Source: Dinoroseobacter sp034111085 (GTDB lineage Bacteria > Pseudomonadota > Alphaproteobacteria > Rhodobacterales > Rhodobacteraceae). Taken from it: a DNA stretch of 64,000 nt. The position numbers and the translations under genes were made by a program. The stretch spans positions 19,748 through 83,747 of the forward strand of contig JAWUXZ010000005.1 in NCBI GenBank assembly GCA_034111085.1, given 5' to 3'. The notes beneath the pieces were generated by a model. It was not told where the DNA came from, searched no databases, and saw nothing but the letters and a program-made list of their open reading frames with translations. Positions 17,833-26,032 of this stretch are shown here, piece by piece (positions within the stretch are counted from its first letter, which is position 1; each line of letters begins with the position of its first letter).

Positions 17833-18255
17833 ATGCTTGGGTCTATGGAAAGCATTCTCTCTCTAAAATTGACACCGCTCACAGTGCTCGTGGGCGTCAT
17901 CGTTGCCATGAACCTACTCGCCTTTGCGCAGTTTGGGATCGACAAGCGTCGGGCCGTGCGAGGCCAGTGGCGTATTCCCGAGGCAAAATTGCTGCAATCA
18001 GCCTTCTTCGGTGGCTACATCGGGGCGAAGGCTGGCCAAGCCATCTTCAGGCACAAAACGTACAAACAGCCCTTCGCAAAATACCTTAACCGCGTCGGCG
18101 TGATGGGCATGTTTATCATTTCCATACTTGCGGTGCCAACCTCTCGGGACGTGGTCATTGAAGTCGCTAGCTTTGCCCTGTCGGCCATCTCTGGCGAGAC
18201 TGTGCAGGCCGCTGACAATGCGCCGAGAGTTGTGAGGTTGGTAAATAGGTTTTGA
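17833..18255 (+). CDS. DUF1294 family membrane protein
   Basis: A 140-residue protein of the DUF1294 family. The diagnostic stretch is FGIDKRRAVRGQWRIPEAKL followed by GGYIGAKAGQ and FRHKTYKQPF. One hydrophobic segment precedes it (about 16-35) and a second follows (about 95-112). Function is unknown. In other members the domain is joined to a cold-shock domain, which is absent here. The start is uncertain: ATG at 17833 or 17845, neither with a good ribosome-binding site. The gene sits between two inverted copies of a 16-base repeat. Confidence 0.8.
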   Translation: MLGSMESILSLKLTPLTVLVGVIVAMNLLAFAQFGIDKRRAVRGQWRIPEAKLLQSAFFGGYIGAKAGQAIFRHKTYKQPFAKYLNRVGVMGMFIISILAVPTSRDVVIEVASFALSAISGETVQAADNAPRVVRLVNRF

Positions 18256-18317
18256 GGCTGGTCCGTCGTGTTTCGATCTTTGCCTGTTTCCGTACACAGC
18301 TTCACGCTTATGGCCGG

Positions 18318-18333
18318 ATAAATCCCGCCCTAC
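18318..18333 (-). repeat. Inverted copy of the GTAGGGCGGGATTTAT repeat
   Basis: The 16 bases ATAAATCCCGCCCTAC are the exact reverse complement of 17735-17750, so the two copies flank the DUF1294 gene. A variant (GTAGGGCGGGGTTCAACC) follows the dehydrogenase gene at 35413. This looks like a dispersed REP-like half-hairpin. Confidence 0.65.
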
Positions 18334-18402
18334 GATCTTGGCACCCTATCTTGCCTAGCGCCCCATCTTGCACCTCCGCCCAACAACGCTATTCTTCGTG
18401 CT

Positions 18403-18669
18403 ATGTCATTTCTCTCAAAACTCTTCGGCGGCTCCGCCAAGTCCGAGCCAACTGCGCAAATCCATAACGGCTTTCGCATCTATCTCGAGCCGGTCAAAGA
18501 CGGCGGTCAGTTCCGCATCGGGGCCCGGATCGAGAAGGACATCGACGGCGAGCTCAAATCCCACATGATGATCCGCGCAGACAGCTTTGCGTCGGCCGAG
18601 GCCGCCTCAGAAGCCTCGCTGCAAAAGGCAAAGGCGCTGATTGACCAGCAGGGCGAGCAGATTTTCTAA
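18403..18669 (+). CDS. HlyU family protein
   Basis: An 88-residue protein matching the alphaproteobacterial HlyU family (PF10115): N-terminal FLSKLFGG, then YNGF-like HNGFRIYLEPVKDGGQFRIGA and the C-terminal EASLQKAKALIDQQGE. Despite the family name, which comes from a Vibrio haemolysin regulator family, no DNA-binding motif is visible and the role is unclear. It stands alone between the rpoD region and nrdR. Confidence 0.75.
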   Translation: MSFLSKLFGGSAKSEPTAQIHNGFRIYLEPVKDGGQFRIGARIEKDIDGELKSHMMIRADSFASAEAASEASLQKAKALIDQQGEQIF

Positions 18670-18916
18670 ATAGCGCGCCCGCGTCGTTGACCTTTTAGCC
18701 TAGATTTGACCAAGGCTGTCATATGCACCGACGCCATGCTGATCGACTATGGCTTGCAAAATAAGGTGTTTGGGCGATTTTGGCTGGCAAGCGCACACAG
18801 CGTTACCCTTTGCCCCAAAACCCTATGTCTAGCGGCGCAAATTCCCCCCTACCCAATCCCTAGCGTCTCGCCTATACTTACTGTGGATAATTCAGCGATA
18901 CCCCGAGGATCAGCCC
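18670..18916 (+). promoter_or_regulatory. nrdR upstream region with a consensus DnaA box
   Basis: These 247 bases hold no gene I can support. TATACT at 18873-18878 is a possible -10 element for nrdR, and TGTGGATAA at 18882-18890 is the exact complement of the DnaA box TTATCCACA. GAGGA precedes the nrdR ATG at 18917. Single DnaA boxes occur by chance, and two further copies are seen in this window (25231-25239 and 56667-56675). Confidence 0.45.
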
Positions 18917-19381
18917 ATGCGTTGCCCATTTTGCGGAAATACTGATACGCAGGTGAAGGATTCTCGCCCCGCCGAGGACCATGTTGCCATCCGGCGGCGG
19001 CGCTTCTGCCCGGCCTGCGGTGGACGCTTTACCACCTATGAGCGTGTGCAACTGCGCGACCTCGTTGTGGTGAAAACCAACGGAAAACGCGAAGATTTCG
19101 ATCGTGATAAGCTGGAACGCTCGATCCGTATCGCCATGCAGAAACGCCCGGTCGAGGCCGAGCGCTTAGATCAAATGATCTCAGGCATCGTGCGACGGCT
19201 GGAGAGTATGGGCGAGACGGATATACCGTCAAAAGCCATCGGCGAGATCGTGATGGAGGCTTTGGCCCGCATCGACACCGTCGGCTATGTGCGGTTTGCC
19301 AGCGTTTACAAGAACTTCCAGGCGGCTGACGATTTCGAAGACTTCGTCTCGGAACTGCGCCCCCCCACACAGGAAAGCTAA
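18917..19381 (+). CDS. nrdR: Transcriptional repressor NrdR
   Basis: A 154-residue NrdR. The N-terminal zinc ribbon uses Cys3, Cys6, Cys31 and Cys34 (MRCPFCGN, FCPACGGRF), with the conserved basic RRRRFCPACG linker. The ATP-cone domain runs from about residue 49 (VVKTNGKREDFDRDKLERSI). NrdR binds ATP/dATP and represses ribonucleotide reductase genes through paired NrdR boxes. It is the first gene of a stretch with ribD, whose start lies 5 bases after its stop. The nrdR-ribD link is common in Proteobacteria. Confidence 0.97.
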   Translation: MRCPFCGNTDTQVKDSRPAEDHVAIRRRRFCPACGGRFTTYERVQLRDLVVVKTNGKREDFDRDKLERSIRIAMQKRPVEAERLDQMISGIVRRLESMGETDIPSKAIGEIVMEALARIDTVGYVRFASVYKNFQAADDFEDFVSELRPPTQES

Positions 19382-19386
19382 GCCCG

Positions 19387-20487
19387 ATGGGCGCGGACCG
19401 CGAAATGCGGTTCATGTCGCTTGCGCTAAGCCTCGGGCGGCGCGGGCTCGGAAACGTGTGGCCAAACCCCGCCGTTGGTTGCGTGATCGTGCAAGACGAC
19501 CGGATCGTCGGGCGCGGCTGGACCCAACCCGGCGGGCGTCCCCATGCTGAGGCGGTGGCGTTGGCCCAAGCGGGCGCTGCGGCACGCGGGGCCACAGTCT
19601 ATGTGACTTTGGAACCTTGCGCACATCACGGAAAAACTGCGCCCTGCGCGGAAGCTCTGATCGCCGCTGGCGTTGCACGCGTTGTGGTCGCACTTGGTGA
19701 TCCCGACACAAGGGTGGCAGGGCGAGGGCTAGATAAGCTGCGCGCAGCGGGTATCGAAGTTATTGAAGGCGTCGGATTTTGCGAAGCCTCACTGGACCAG
19801 CGCGGCTTCCTGTCTCGGATCAATACCGGCCGGCCAATGCTGACCCTAAAGCTTGCAACTTCCCTTGACGGGCGCATTGCGACGGCCAGCGGCGAGAGCC
19901 AATGGATCACCGGACCAGCTGCGCGCCGCCAAGGCCACGGCCTGCGCGCGACCCATGACGGAGTGCTTATCGGGGCGGGTACGGCGCGCGAGGACGACCC
20001 GACATTGACGGTGCGTGACCTCGGTGTGCAGCGCCAGCCTGTGCGAGTTGTAGCCAGCCGAAACCTCGATCTGCCGGTGCCGTCACGGCTGACGCAAAGC
20101 GTGGATCAGGGGCCAGTTTGGACGCTTCACGGGGCGCCTGCGCCGGAGGCCCGCAAGGAAGTTTTGCGCGGTGCCGGGGTGCGGTTGCTGGAAAGTCCAC
20201 TTGGGGACGATGGCAGTCTTGATCCGGTGGCGATGCTGGAAACCCTAGGGCGCGAAGGCCTGACGCGGGTGTATTGCGAAGGCGGTGGCGCGATTGCTGC
20301 AGCACTTCTGGGGGCTGGCCTTGTCGATGATCTGGTGCTGTTCCAAGCGGGCGTCGCGCTCGGCGCTGAAGGGCGTCCGGCGCTTGGCGCAATGGGGATC
20401 GCCGCACTGGCCGAGGCTGAGCGGTTTGCGCTGGTCAGCACCCGCCAGATTGGTACGGATTGCTTGTCCGTTTGGCGCAAGCCCTAG
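19387..20487 (+). CDS. ribD: Bifunctional riboflavin deaminase/reductase RibD
   Basis: A 366-residue two-domain enzyme. The N-terminal deaminase (about 5-140) has the zinc motif HAEAVAL and PCAHHGKTAPCAEALI. The C-terminal reductase (about 150-366) has TLKLATSLDGRIATASGESQ and VYCEGGGAIAAALLGAGLVD. It carries out two cytosolic steps after GTP ring opening: deamination of the pyrimidine and NADPH-dependent reduction of the ribosyl chain. It is cotranscribed with nrdR. Its last 4 bases overlap the end of the convergent kpsC gene, which separates it from the other rib genes. Confidence 0.96.
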   Translation: MGADREMRFMSLALSLGRRGLGNVWPNPAVGCVIVQDDRIVGRGWTQPGGRPHAEAVALAQAGAAARGATVYVTLEPCAHHGKTAPCAEALIAAGVARVVVALGDPDTRVAGRGLDKLRAAGIEVIEGVGFCEASLDQRGFLSRINTGRPMLTLKLATSLDGRIATASGESQWITGPAARRQGHGLRATHDGVLIGAGTAREDDPTLTVRDLGVQRQPVRVVASRNLDLPVPSRLTQSVDQGPVWTLHGAPAPEARKEVLRGAGVRLLESPLGDDGSLDPVAMLETLGREGLTRVYCEGGGAIAAALLGAGLVDDLVLFQAGVALGAEGRPALGAMGIAALAEAERFALVSTRQIGTDCLSVWRKP

Positions 20488-22520
20488 CGCCAGAGCCAGC
20501 TTTGACTGGCAAAAATACCCTGCAATTTCGATAGCATTCGGTGGCCGGGCGCAGGTGGGGGCAGTGCACCGCTGGCCAACAGATCGACAATGACCTCAGG
20601 GCTGCACGGCGATTTGGTCACCGGATCGAAGTAGCGCGGATAGGTGATCAGGGCTGCATGAACCAGCGCGTCGAGGCTGGGCTGAGTGGTTCGTCGCAAA
20701 GCCGCCTCAGCATGTAAATCGCGGTCCTCGGTCAGGCCCCATCCGGCATAGAAGGGCGTGCCGAGCGTGGTCACAGGCACCTCGCGCATCAGCGCCTCGA
20801 ATCCAAGCGCCGAGGTCATGGTCCAGACGCGGGTCGTGATTGCCAGCAGGGCAGTTGGATCGCTGTGGCGCGCGATATGGTCGGCAGGGGCCTCGTCGGG
20901 CACGCTCAATTTTCCGGGGCGCAGGCCCGCTTCGACGTCAGGATGTGGTTTGTAAATCACGTAGGCATTCGGATGGGCGGCGCGCGCGGCGGCCAGCAGA
21001 TCGGCGTTTCTGCGGATTTTGCCAGCGCCAAGGCGGATGGAGGCGTCGTCCTCGACCTGACCGGGCACGAGGATAACTGTGCAGCCTGCGGCCACGTCAG
21101 GCAGGCTTGCGGCGGTCGTTAGGTTATATTTACTCAGGCGCAGTTCAACGATCCGTTCACGCAACGCGCGCGCGCGGTTCAATGCCTCAGGGGGGGCCTT
21201 GGCTGCTTGGGAAATTGCCTGTTCAAGATCGCTGGGCGCGGTCGGATCGTAATAGATGCCCGTGCGATCGCGAACCAACGACAAGGGCGCGACTAATGCT
21301 GCCCCTAATCCTTTGGAGCGTAGAAACCCGTCTTCTACCCGGTGCAGCGGCACGTTTGCGACGGCGGCGTCGCGCACAAGGCCGTCCGTGACTTTTCCGG
21401 CCCAGACCATCAGCGGTTGACCCCGCGTCTGTGCCGTTTCAACAGCGCGCTTATCGTCAAACGTGATCGGCCCAAACACCCGTCGTAAATGCCCGCGCTT
21501 CCACAGCCGCATTCCCATCGCGACCGACCCTTGATGATCCTCGCGCCAAGCCCGCGCGCTTGCTGATAGCGCTCGAAAGCTGTCCTCAAACGTCCCGAGG
21601 CGGTCGCGCGCGGGATCATACCAAGTCGGATAAAGCAGCATTGCGCCGGCAAAGAGCTGGGCCTTCGTCAGGACGCGCGCCCGTCGCGGCACGTCAATAC
21701 GGTCCTCGGTTAAGCCCCATCCGGCATAAAAAGGCTGGCCAAAAACCTGCGGGCGGTGGCCTGTCAGCACTGCCTCGAACCCCAATTGCGAGGTCACGAC
21801 ATAGACTGCAACAGCCCCCTCCAGCAGTCCCCAAGGCGAAACCGGGTCGCTGAGATAGCTGATGCGACCTTGTGCATCTTCGGGCCCGAAATAGCCTTTG
21901 CGGAAGCCTGCGCGGGTTTCGGGATGGCCCTTGATGACAATGCGCGCATTGGGGTGCTCAAGTTGCGCCTCGGTCAGCATTTCGGCGAAATGGAGCGCGT
22001 TCGCCCCACCTAGCCGGATCGAGGCGTCGTCGCGGGCTTGGTCAATGACCAGCACATAGCCGGGATCGGGCAGTGCGGCGGTAGGATCGAAAGCGTTGTA
22101 TTTGCTGATATGCTCGGTGCGTAGCGCGTGGATGCCAGCGCGCGCGCGGTTCAGAAGATCGGTTTGATCTAACGGATGTTGCGTCAGCAACACCTCCAGA
22201 TCGCTGGGCTGGCGCGCATCATAGTATATGCCGCGTTTGTCGAGGATCAGGCCGATGGGAGGCTCGCCCGCGCGACCTGGATGGATCGAGCGTAGGAACG
22301 CATCCTCGATCCGGATCAGCGGCGCATCTGTACGCGCAGCCAGTGCCTCGCCACGTTTGGCGGTCGGACGGTGGCCCCAAACCGCGATTCCGTCGCCCGC
22401 ACGCGGCCAACCGAAGCGCAGATCATATCCGGCAAGCGCCAAGATGCGCCGCAATCTTCGGTCGGTTACGTGGCTGAGCGAGGTCAGACACAGGCGCTGA
22501 TACGCGCCTGCCTCAGACAT
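20484..22520 (-). CDS. kpsC: Capsular polysaccharide linker Kdo glycosyltransferase KpsC
   Basis: A 678-residue protein made of two homologous halves (about 10-320 and 330-650). Each half has a FLRS block, RGIYYDARQPSDLE or TGIYYDPTAPSDLE, DDASIRLG, a KGHPE or KPHPD motif, and QPFYAGWGLTEDR or TPFYAGWGLTEDR. This tandem arrangement is that of KpsC, which with KpsS builds the poly-beta-Kdo linker on phosphatidylglycerol for ABC-exported capsules. The ATG at 22520 starts one base after the stop of the export protein gene, so the two are coupled. It converges on ribD with a 4-base overlap. Confidence 0.92.
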   Translation of the reverse strand: MSEAGAYQRLCLTSLSHVTDRRLRRILALAGYDLRFGWPRAGDGIAVWGHRPTAKRGEALAARTDAPLIRIEDAFLRSIHPGRAGEPPIGLILDKRGIYYDARQPSDLEVLLTQHPLDQTDLLNRARAGIHALRTEHISKYNAFDPTAALPDPGYVLVIDQARDDASIRLGGANALHFAEMLTEAQLEHPNARIVIKGHPETRAGFRKGYFGPEDAQGRISYLSDPVSPWGLLEGAVAVYVVTSQLGFEAVLTGHRPQVFGQPFYAGWGLTEDRIDVPRRARVLTKAQLFAGAMLLYPTWYDPARDRLGTFEDSFRALSASARAWREDHQGSVAMGMRLWKRGHLRRVFGPITFDDKRAVETAQTRGQPLMVWAGKVTDGLVRDAAVANVPLHRVEDGFLRSKGLGAALVAPLSLVRDRTGIYYDPTAPSDLEQAISQAAKAPPEALNRARALRERIVELRLSKYNLTTAASLPDVAAGCTVILVPGQVEDDASIRLGAGKIRRNADLLAAARAAHPNAYVIYKPHPDVEAGLRPGKLSVPDEAPADHIARHSDPTALLAITTRVWTMTSALGFEALMREVPVTTLGTPFYAGWGLTEDRDLHAEAALRRTTQPSLDALVHAALITYPRYFDPVTKSPCSPEVIVDLLASGALPPPAPGHRMLSKLQGIFASQSWLWR

Positions 22521-22521
22521 A

Positions 22522-23661
22522 TCAGTTCCCGTTGAGCGCGCTGACTGCGTTCGCTGTGCTGAGCGACCCGGTGATCGACGTGAGGGTCTTATCCCAGACC
22601 GCAAACGGGGCCTCGGTCACATAGACGGTGTCCTGATCGCGGATCACGAAGTCACGCGCATGAAACATCCCCATAGGCCGCGTCAGGTCCAGCACATAGA
22701 CAAAGCGCTGGGTGCCCGTAATGTCCGTGCGGCCAAGGATTTGCTGGGCAATTTCCTCTGGCTCGTTGCGGAACACGAAGACGCCTGTGGGATCGGCGAG
22801 GTTGGTGTTCAGTCCACCAACCTGTGCGATGGCCTCGATGGCCGATAGAGTTTGCGCGGTGAACGGCACACGGTTCTGGGTGCCGGTCGCACCCAAGGCG
22901 GTAAATGCGCGGGTGTCTTCGGCCAGAACAATGCGGTCGCCGGGGCGCAGCGCGATGTCCAATTCCGGGTTTTCATACAGATCCGAGAGCCAAACTTTGC
23001 CCGTCGCACCGCCCCTGTTCAAGGTTATGGTTGTGATCTGCTGCTCGCCAACAATTCCACCTGCGCGCGCCAGCATGGCGGTCAGGGTGCGGGTTGGACG
23101 CTCAATCGGGTAAATGCCCTGCTGGGCGACGCCGCCAACAATCGTGACAGTCGAGCCGTCTCCGGCAAGCCTGCGCACTTGGACCTGTGGGTCGGGCGTT
23201 TGGGTGTCCAGCTGGCGTGTGATTACGCCGCGTAGCGCTTCGGGCGTATTCCCTGCCGCGCGTATACGACCTGCATACGGGATAAAGATAAAGCCCGCGC
23301 CGTCGACCTGAACCTCTTCGAGCACGGCCGCATTCTGGCCGGTGCCGACAAGCAGTCCGTCTTCAACATTCTCCCAGATCGTCAGGCCCAGCGTGTCGCC
23401 GGGGCGAATCGTGTCGCTACCGATCTGACCTGCACTCAGCAGCGATTGCGGGAAGCCGAACGCCGGGGCGACGGCTGTGGCGCGTGCCACTCGGTCGGTG
23501 ACGGAGACGACGAACGCATCACCTTCCCGCTGCACCGAGCTGGAGAAAATCTCACGCTTGTTGGGGCCAGAACGGGGCAAGCCACAGGCCGCAACCGTGC
23601 TCAACACAAGTAGGCTGAGGACACCCACTCGGGCTCCTGTCCAGATGTTCCGCGATGTCAA
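22522..23661 (-). CDS. Polysaccharide export outer-membrane lipoprotein (Wza/KpsD-like)
   Basis: A 379-residue protein with a lipoprotein signal: hydrophobic VGVLSLLVLSTVAAC with lipid-accepting Cys near residue 26. A polysaccharide export domain (about 85-175, RPGDTLGLTIWENVEDG, FIFIPYAGRIRAAG) and SLBB-like repeats (VTIVGGVAQQGIYPIE, ALRPGDRIVLAEDTRAF) follow. It would form or support the outer-membrane channel for capsule export. The start is a TTG at 23661 with AAGGAG 7 bases upstream; a GTG at 23628, preceded by AGGAG, is an alternative. It lies between kpsS and kpsC on the same strand. Confidence 0.88.
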   Translation of the reverse strand: MTSRNIWTGARVGVLSLLVLSTVAACGLPRSGPNKREIFSSSVQREGDAFVVSVTDRVARATAVAPAFGFPQSLLSAGQIGSDTIRPGDTLGLTIWENVEDGLLVGTGQNAAVLEEVQVDGAGFIFIPYAGRIRAAGNTPEALRGVITRQLDTQTPDPQVQVRRLAGDGSTVTIVGGVAQQGIYPIERPTRTLTAMLARAGGIVGEQQITTITLNRGGATGKVWLSDLYENPELDIALRPGDRIVLAEDTRAFTALGATGTQNRVPFTAQTLSAIEAIAQVGGLNTNLADPTGVFVFRNEPEEIAQQILGRTDITGTQRFVYVLDLTRPMGMFHARDFVIRDQDTVYVTEAPFAVWDKTLTSITGSLSTANAVSALNGN

Positions 23662-23784
23662 AGGCTAGCTCCTTGCTCGAATTCTGCCTTAAGTTTTTCT
23701 TTTAATCCTACAGGATTGTTGGACTTATTGCCAGTGGGCATATGCTTGAGTGGTGATCTTCGCTTCGCATACCACATCTGGTTT

Positions 23785-25077
23785 CTACGTTGGGACGACC
23801 CGCAAATGGTGGCGTGGAGGTGCGGTTCCGAGGGTCAGCGCGTCATAGGGATCTTCGGGGGCCAGCATCATATCGACGACTTGGCGCTGCAAGCGACGAC
23901 GCGCTCTGGCTGCATAAAACCCGCCGGTGATTTGGCTACTTTCCATTAAGAAGTGACGGTAGTCTCGGTAGGCTTTGCTGTCGGGGCGCTGGGGATGGGC
24001 GAAGAAAGCGGGCAAGGTTTGGTCAGACACAAACTCGGGCTTGGAATAGACCGCTTTGCCAAATGCCTTGATCGGCAATCCGCGCCAGAGCGCTTGTTGG
24101 GCGGCGGTGGAGTTCACGGTGACGACACTGCGGGTGTGATCGAGCAGCTCGGCCAGCTTGCCGCCGCGCACATAATGCACCCGGTCCGATATACCGTGGG
24201 CCCGCGCCAGTCGGCGAAGTGCGCCGGGAATGCCTGCACGTCCGTCCTCTAGTGGGTGGGCTTTGAACACGAGGTGATGGTGATTTTCCGCACCCTCGGC
24301 AAAGCCTTTGACCACGGTTTCAAGGAAAGCTGTCATCGTCTTGAAAGGGCCGTGCATCTGGAAGGACGCGTCATGCTCCAGTTGCAAAAGCACCAAATGA
24401 TAGGGAAAGCCGCCATGCTTGATGCGCTGGGTGGCGATGACCCGCTCGACCGCTTGGAGGGGCATCAGAAGCAGGCGCTGAATATAGAGGCGGAATTCTT
24501 GCGCCACCGTTAGGCTGCGGTGCGGTTGGAAGTTGCGGTAGCCGTGGTTGGCAACCAAAATGGCCGCGTGATACGTCGCGCCGTAAAACACATGTTGGCG
24601 CAGATCGCCCCAACGCGCGGGCGGGGCTGGAAGCTCGAGGTCGATTTTCGCTAGGGCTGCCTGCATCACCTCCAGCGGTGTGTCCATCAGCTTGGAAAAG
24701 CCGTTCGAGCCGCCGCGCTCATAGGTGACCCAATGGGGGCGCAGGTAGCCTTCCTCGAAGACATGCACCATCACGCCTTGGGCGCGGGCAATCTCGATCG
24801 CTCGGGCGTGAACGGGGCGGGTGTCGCCATAAATAACGATATCGGTGATCTTGTTGTCGGCGATCATCTTGGTAAAGGCGTCGGGCCAGTCTTCGGCTCT
24901 GCCTTTGAAGGGCAGATAGCCGCCGCCCGTCCAGAACATGCGGTCGCCAATATTGAAGCCTACGCGGAATGTCTCGGCCCCGGTCTTGCGAAGCTGACCG
25001 GCGACTTGCGCGAAAAATGGCCCATGCGGTCCTTGCAGAAACAAGAATGCGCGGCCTGAACCTTTACTCTTACCCAT
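23785..25077 (-). CDS. kpsS: Capsular polysaccharide Kdo transferase KpsS
   Basis: A 430-residue single-domain protein. It opens with a basic leader and FLFLQGPHGPFFAQVAGQLR, the KpsS start, and contains IVIYGDTRPVHARAIEIARA, VFEEGYLRPHWVTYE, VFKAHPLEDGR and VTVNSTAAQQALWRGLPIKA. KpsS adds the first Kdo to the phosphatidylglycerol anchor, and KpsC extends it. It is the first gene of the capsule module. The KpsMT transporter, KpsE and serotype genes are not in the window. A perfect CRP-type palindrome lies about 80 bases before its start. Confidence 0.92.
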   Translation of the reverse strand: MGKSKGSGRAFLFLQGPHGPFFAQVAGQLRKTGAETFRVGFNIGDRMFWTGGGYLPFKGRAEDWPDAFTKMIADNKITDIVIYGDTRPVHARAIEIARAQGVMVHVFEEGYLRPHWVTYERGGSNGFSKLMDTPLEVMQAALAKIDLELPAPPARWGDLRQHVFYGATYHAAILVANHGYRNFQPHRSLTVAQEFRLYIQRLLLMPLQAVERVIATQRIKHGGFPYHLVLLQLEHDASFQMHGPFKTMTAFLETVVKGFAEGAENHHHLVFKAHPLEDGRAGIPGALRRLARAHGISDRVHYVRGGKLAELLDHTRSVVTVNSTAAQQALWRGLPIKAFGKAVYSKPEFVSDQTLPAFFAHPQRPDSKAYRDYRHFLMESSQITGGFYAARARRRLQRQVVDMMLAPEDPYDALTLGTAPPRHHLRVVPT

Positions 25078-25158
25078 GACGTCCGTTCTTCTATTGATAA
25101 CGACGCCCCCCGGCTCTTGGTGTTAGACCGTGATCCGGCCGGAAAAGTCATTCTAATT

Positions 25159-25176
25159 CTGTGATGTTATTCACAG
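25159..25176. promoter_or_regulatory. Perfect CRP/FNR-family type palindrome CTGTGA-N6-TCACAG
   Basis: CTGTGA (25159-25164), a TGTTAT spacer and TCACAG (25171-25176) match the Escherichia coli CRP consensus TGTGA-N6-TCACA at every conserved base. It lies 82 bases upstream of kpsS and about 140 bases upstream of ribE on the other strand, so it could control either. Whether this organism has a CRP-family protein with this specificity cannot be told here. Confidence 0.55.
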
Positions 25177-25316
25177 GATCAGGCGAAACTGTGTCCTCAG
25201 CGGCACAAATCGGTGCCGAACAGCGGAAACTGTGGATAAACTAGGGGTCAATTTCGCGCTTGTGGCGACTACGAGGGCGATTAGATTACCAGTTAGGCGA
25301 TACAGCGAGGCATCAT

Positions 25317-25916
25317 ATGTTCACCGGCATCATCACCGACATTGGCACAATCACCGAGCTTGAGCAGCGCGGCGATCTGCGCGCGCGCATCGATAGCAGC
25401 TATGTGGCGAGTGGCATCGATATCGGTGCCTCGATCGCCTGCGATGGTGTGTGCCTGACGGTAATTGCGCGCGGGGCGTCTGATCGCGGCGCCTGGTTTG
25501 ATGTTGAAGTGTCTGCCGAGACGGTCTCGAAAACGAACCTGCCGGCATGGAACCTCGGCGCTCGGATCAATCTTGAGCGCGCTTTGAGGGTCGGCGACGA
25601 GTTGGGCGGCCATATCGTGTCGGGCCATGTGGACGGGGTCGCGAAGGTGCTGAGCCTGACCTCGGAGGGCGACAGCACGCGGGTGTCGTTTGAAGCGCCT
25701 GAGGGGTTGGCGAAGTTCATCGCCTCCAAAGGCTCGGTGGCGCTGAACGGAACGTCCTTGACGGTCAACGAGGTTGCAGGCCGCACTTTTGGGATCAACA
25801 TGATCCCGCATACGCGGCAGGTGACAAACTGGGGCGACACCGCTGAGGGCGATTTTGTGAACCTCGAGATCGACACATTGGCGCGCTACGTCGCACGCTT
25901 GGCGGAAGCTGGCTGA
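25317..25916 (+). CDS. ribE: Riboflavin synthase
   Basis: A 199-residue enzyme with the MFTGIITDIG start and the internal duplication of riboflavin synthase. The first lumazine-binding domain is about 1-95 (SIACDGVCLTV) and the second about 96-195 (GHIVSGHVDGVA, SVALNGTSLTVNEV). It dismutates two molecules of 6,7-dimethyl-8-ribityllumazine to riboflavin. It begins the ribE-ribB-ribH-nusB stretch. I saw no FMN riboswitch (RFN element) in the 239 bases upstream. The ATG at 25317 fixes the conserved N-terminus. Confidence 0.96.
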   Translation: MFTGIITDIGTITELEQRGDLRARIDSSYVASGIDIGASIACDGVCLTVIARGASDRGAWFDVEVSAETVSKTNLPAWNLGARINLERALRVGDELGGHIVSGHVDGVAKVLSLTSEGDSTRVSFEAPEGLAKFIASKGSVALNGTSLTVNEVAGRTFGINMIPHTRQVTNWGDTAEGDFVNLEIDTLARYVARLAEAG

Positions 25917-26032
25917 GCGTATGTCTCGAAACGAGGCAACAGGGCGGTGTGACGGTCGGTCCGTCTGGTCATTGCAGGGCGCTTGGGCTAACTGACATCG
26001 CGAGAGCCGCGCTGCCCCGAGAGGATGCCCCA

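Noticed and set aside
18882..25239. Replication origin suggested by DnaA boxes
   Set aside because: Only isolated boxes at 18882 and 25231 (and one inside thiN at 56667) occur, with no cluster, AT-rich unwinding element or dnaA/repC gene.
25078..25316. FMN riboswitch before ribE
   Set aside because: I looked for the conserved RFN blocks before the ribE start and did not find them; only a CRP-type palindrome and a DnaA-like box are seen.
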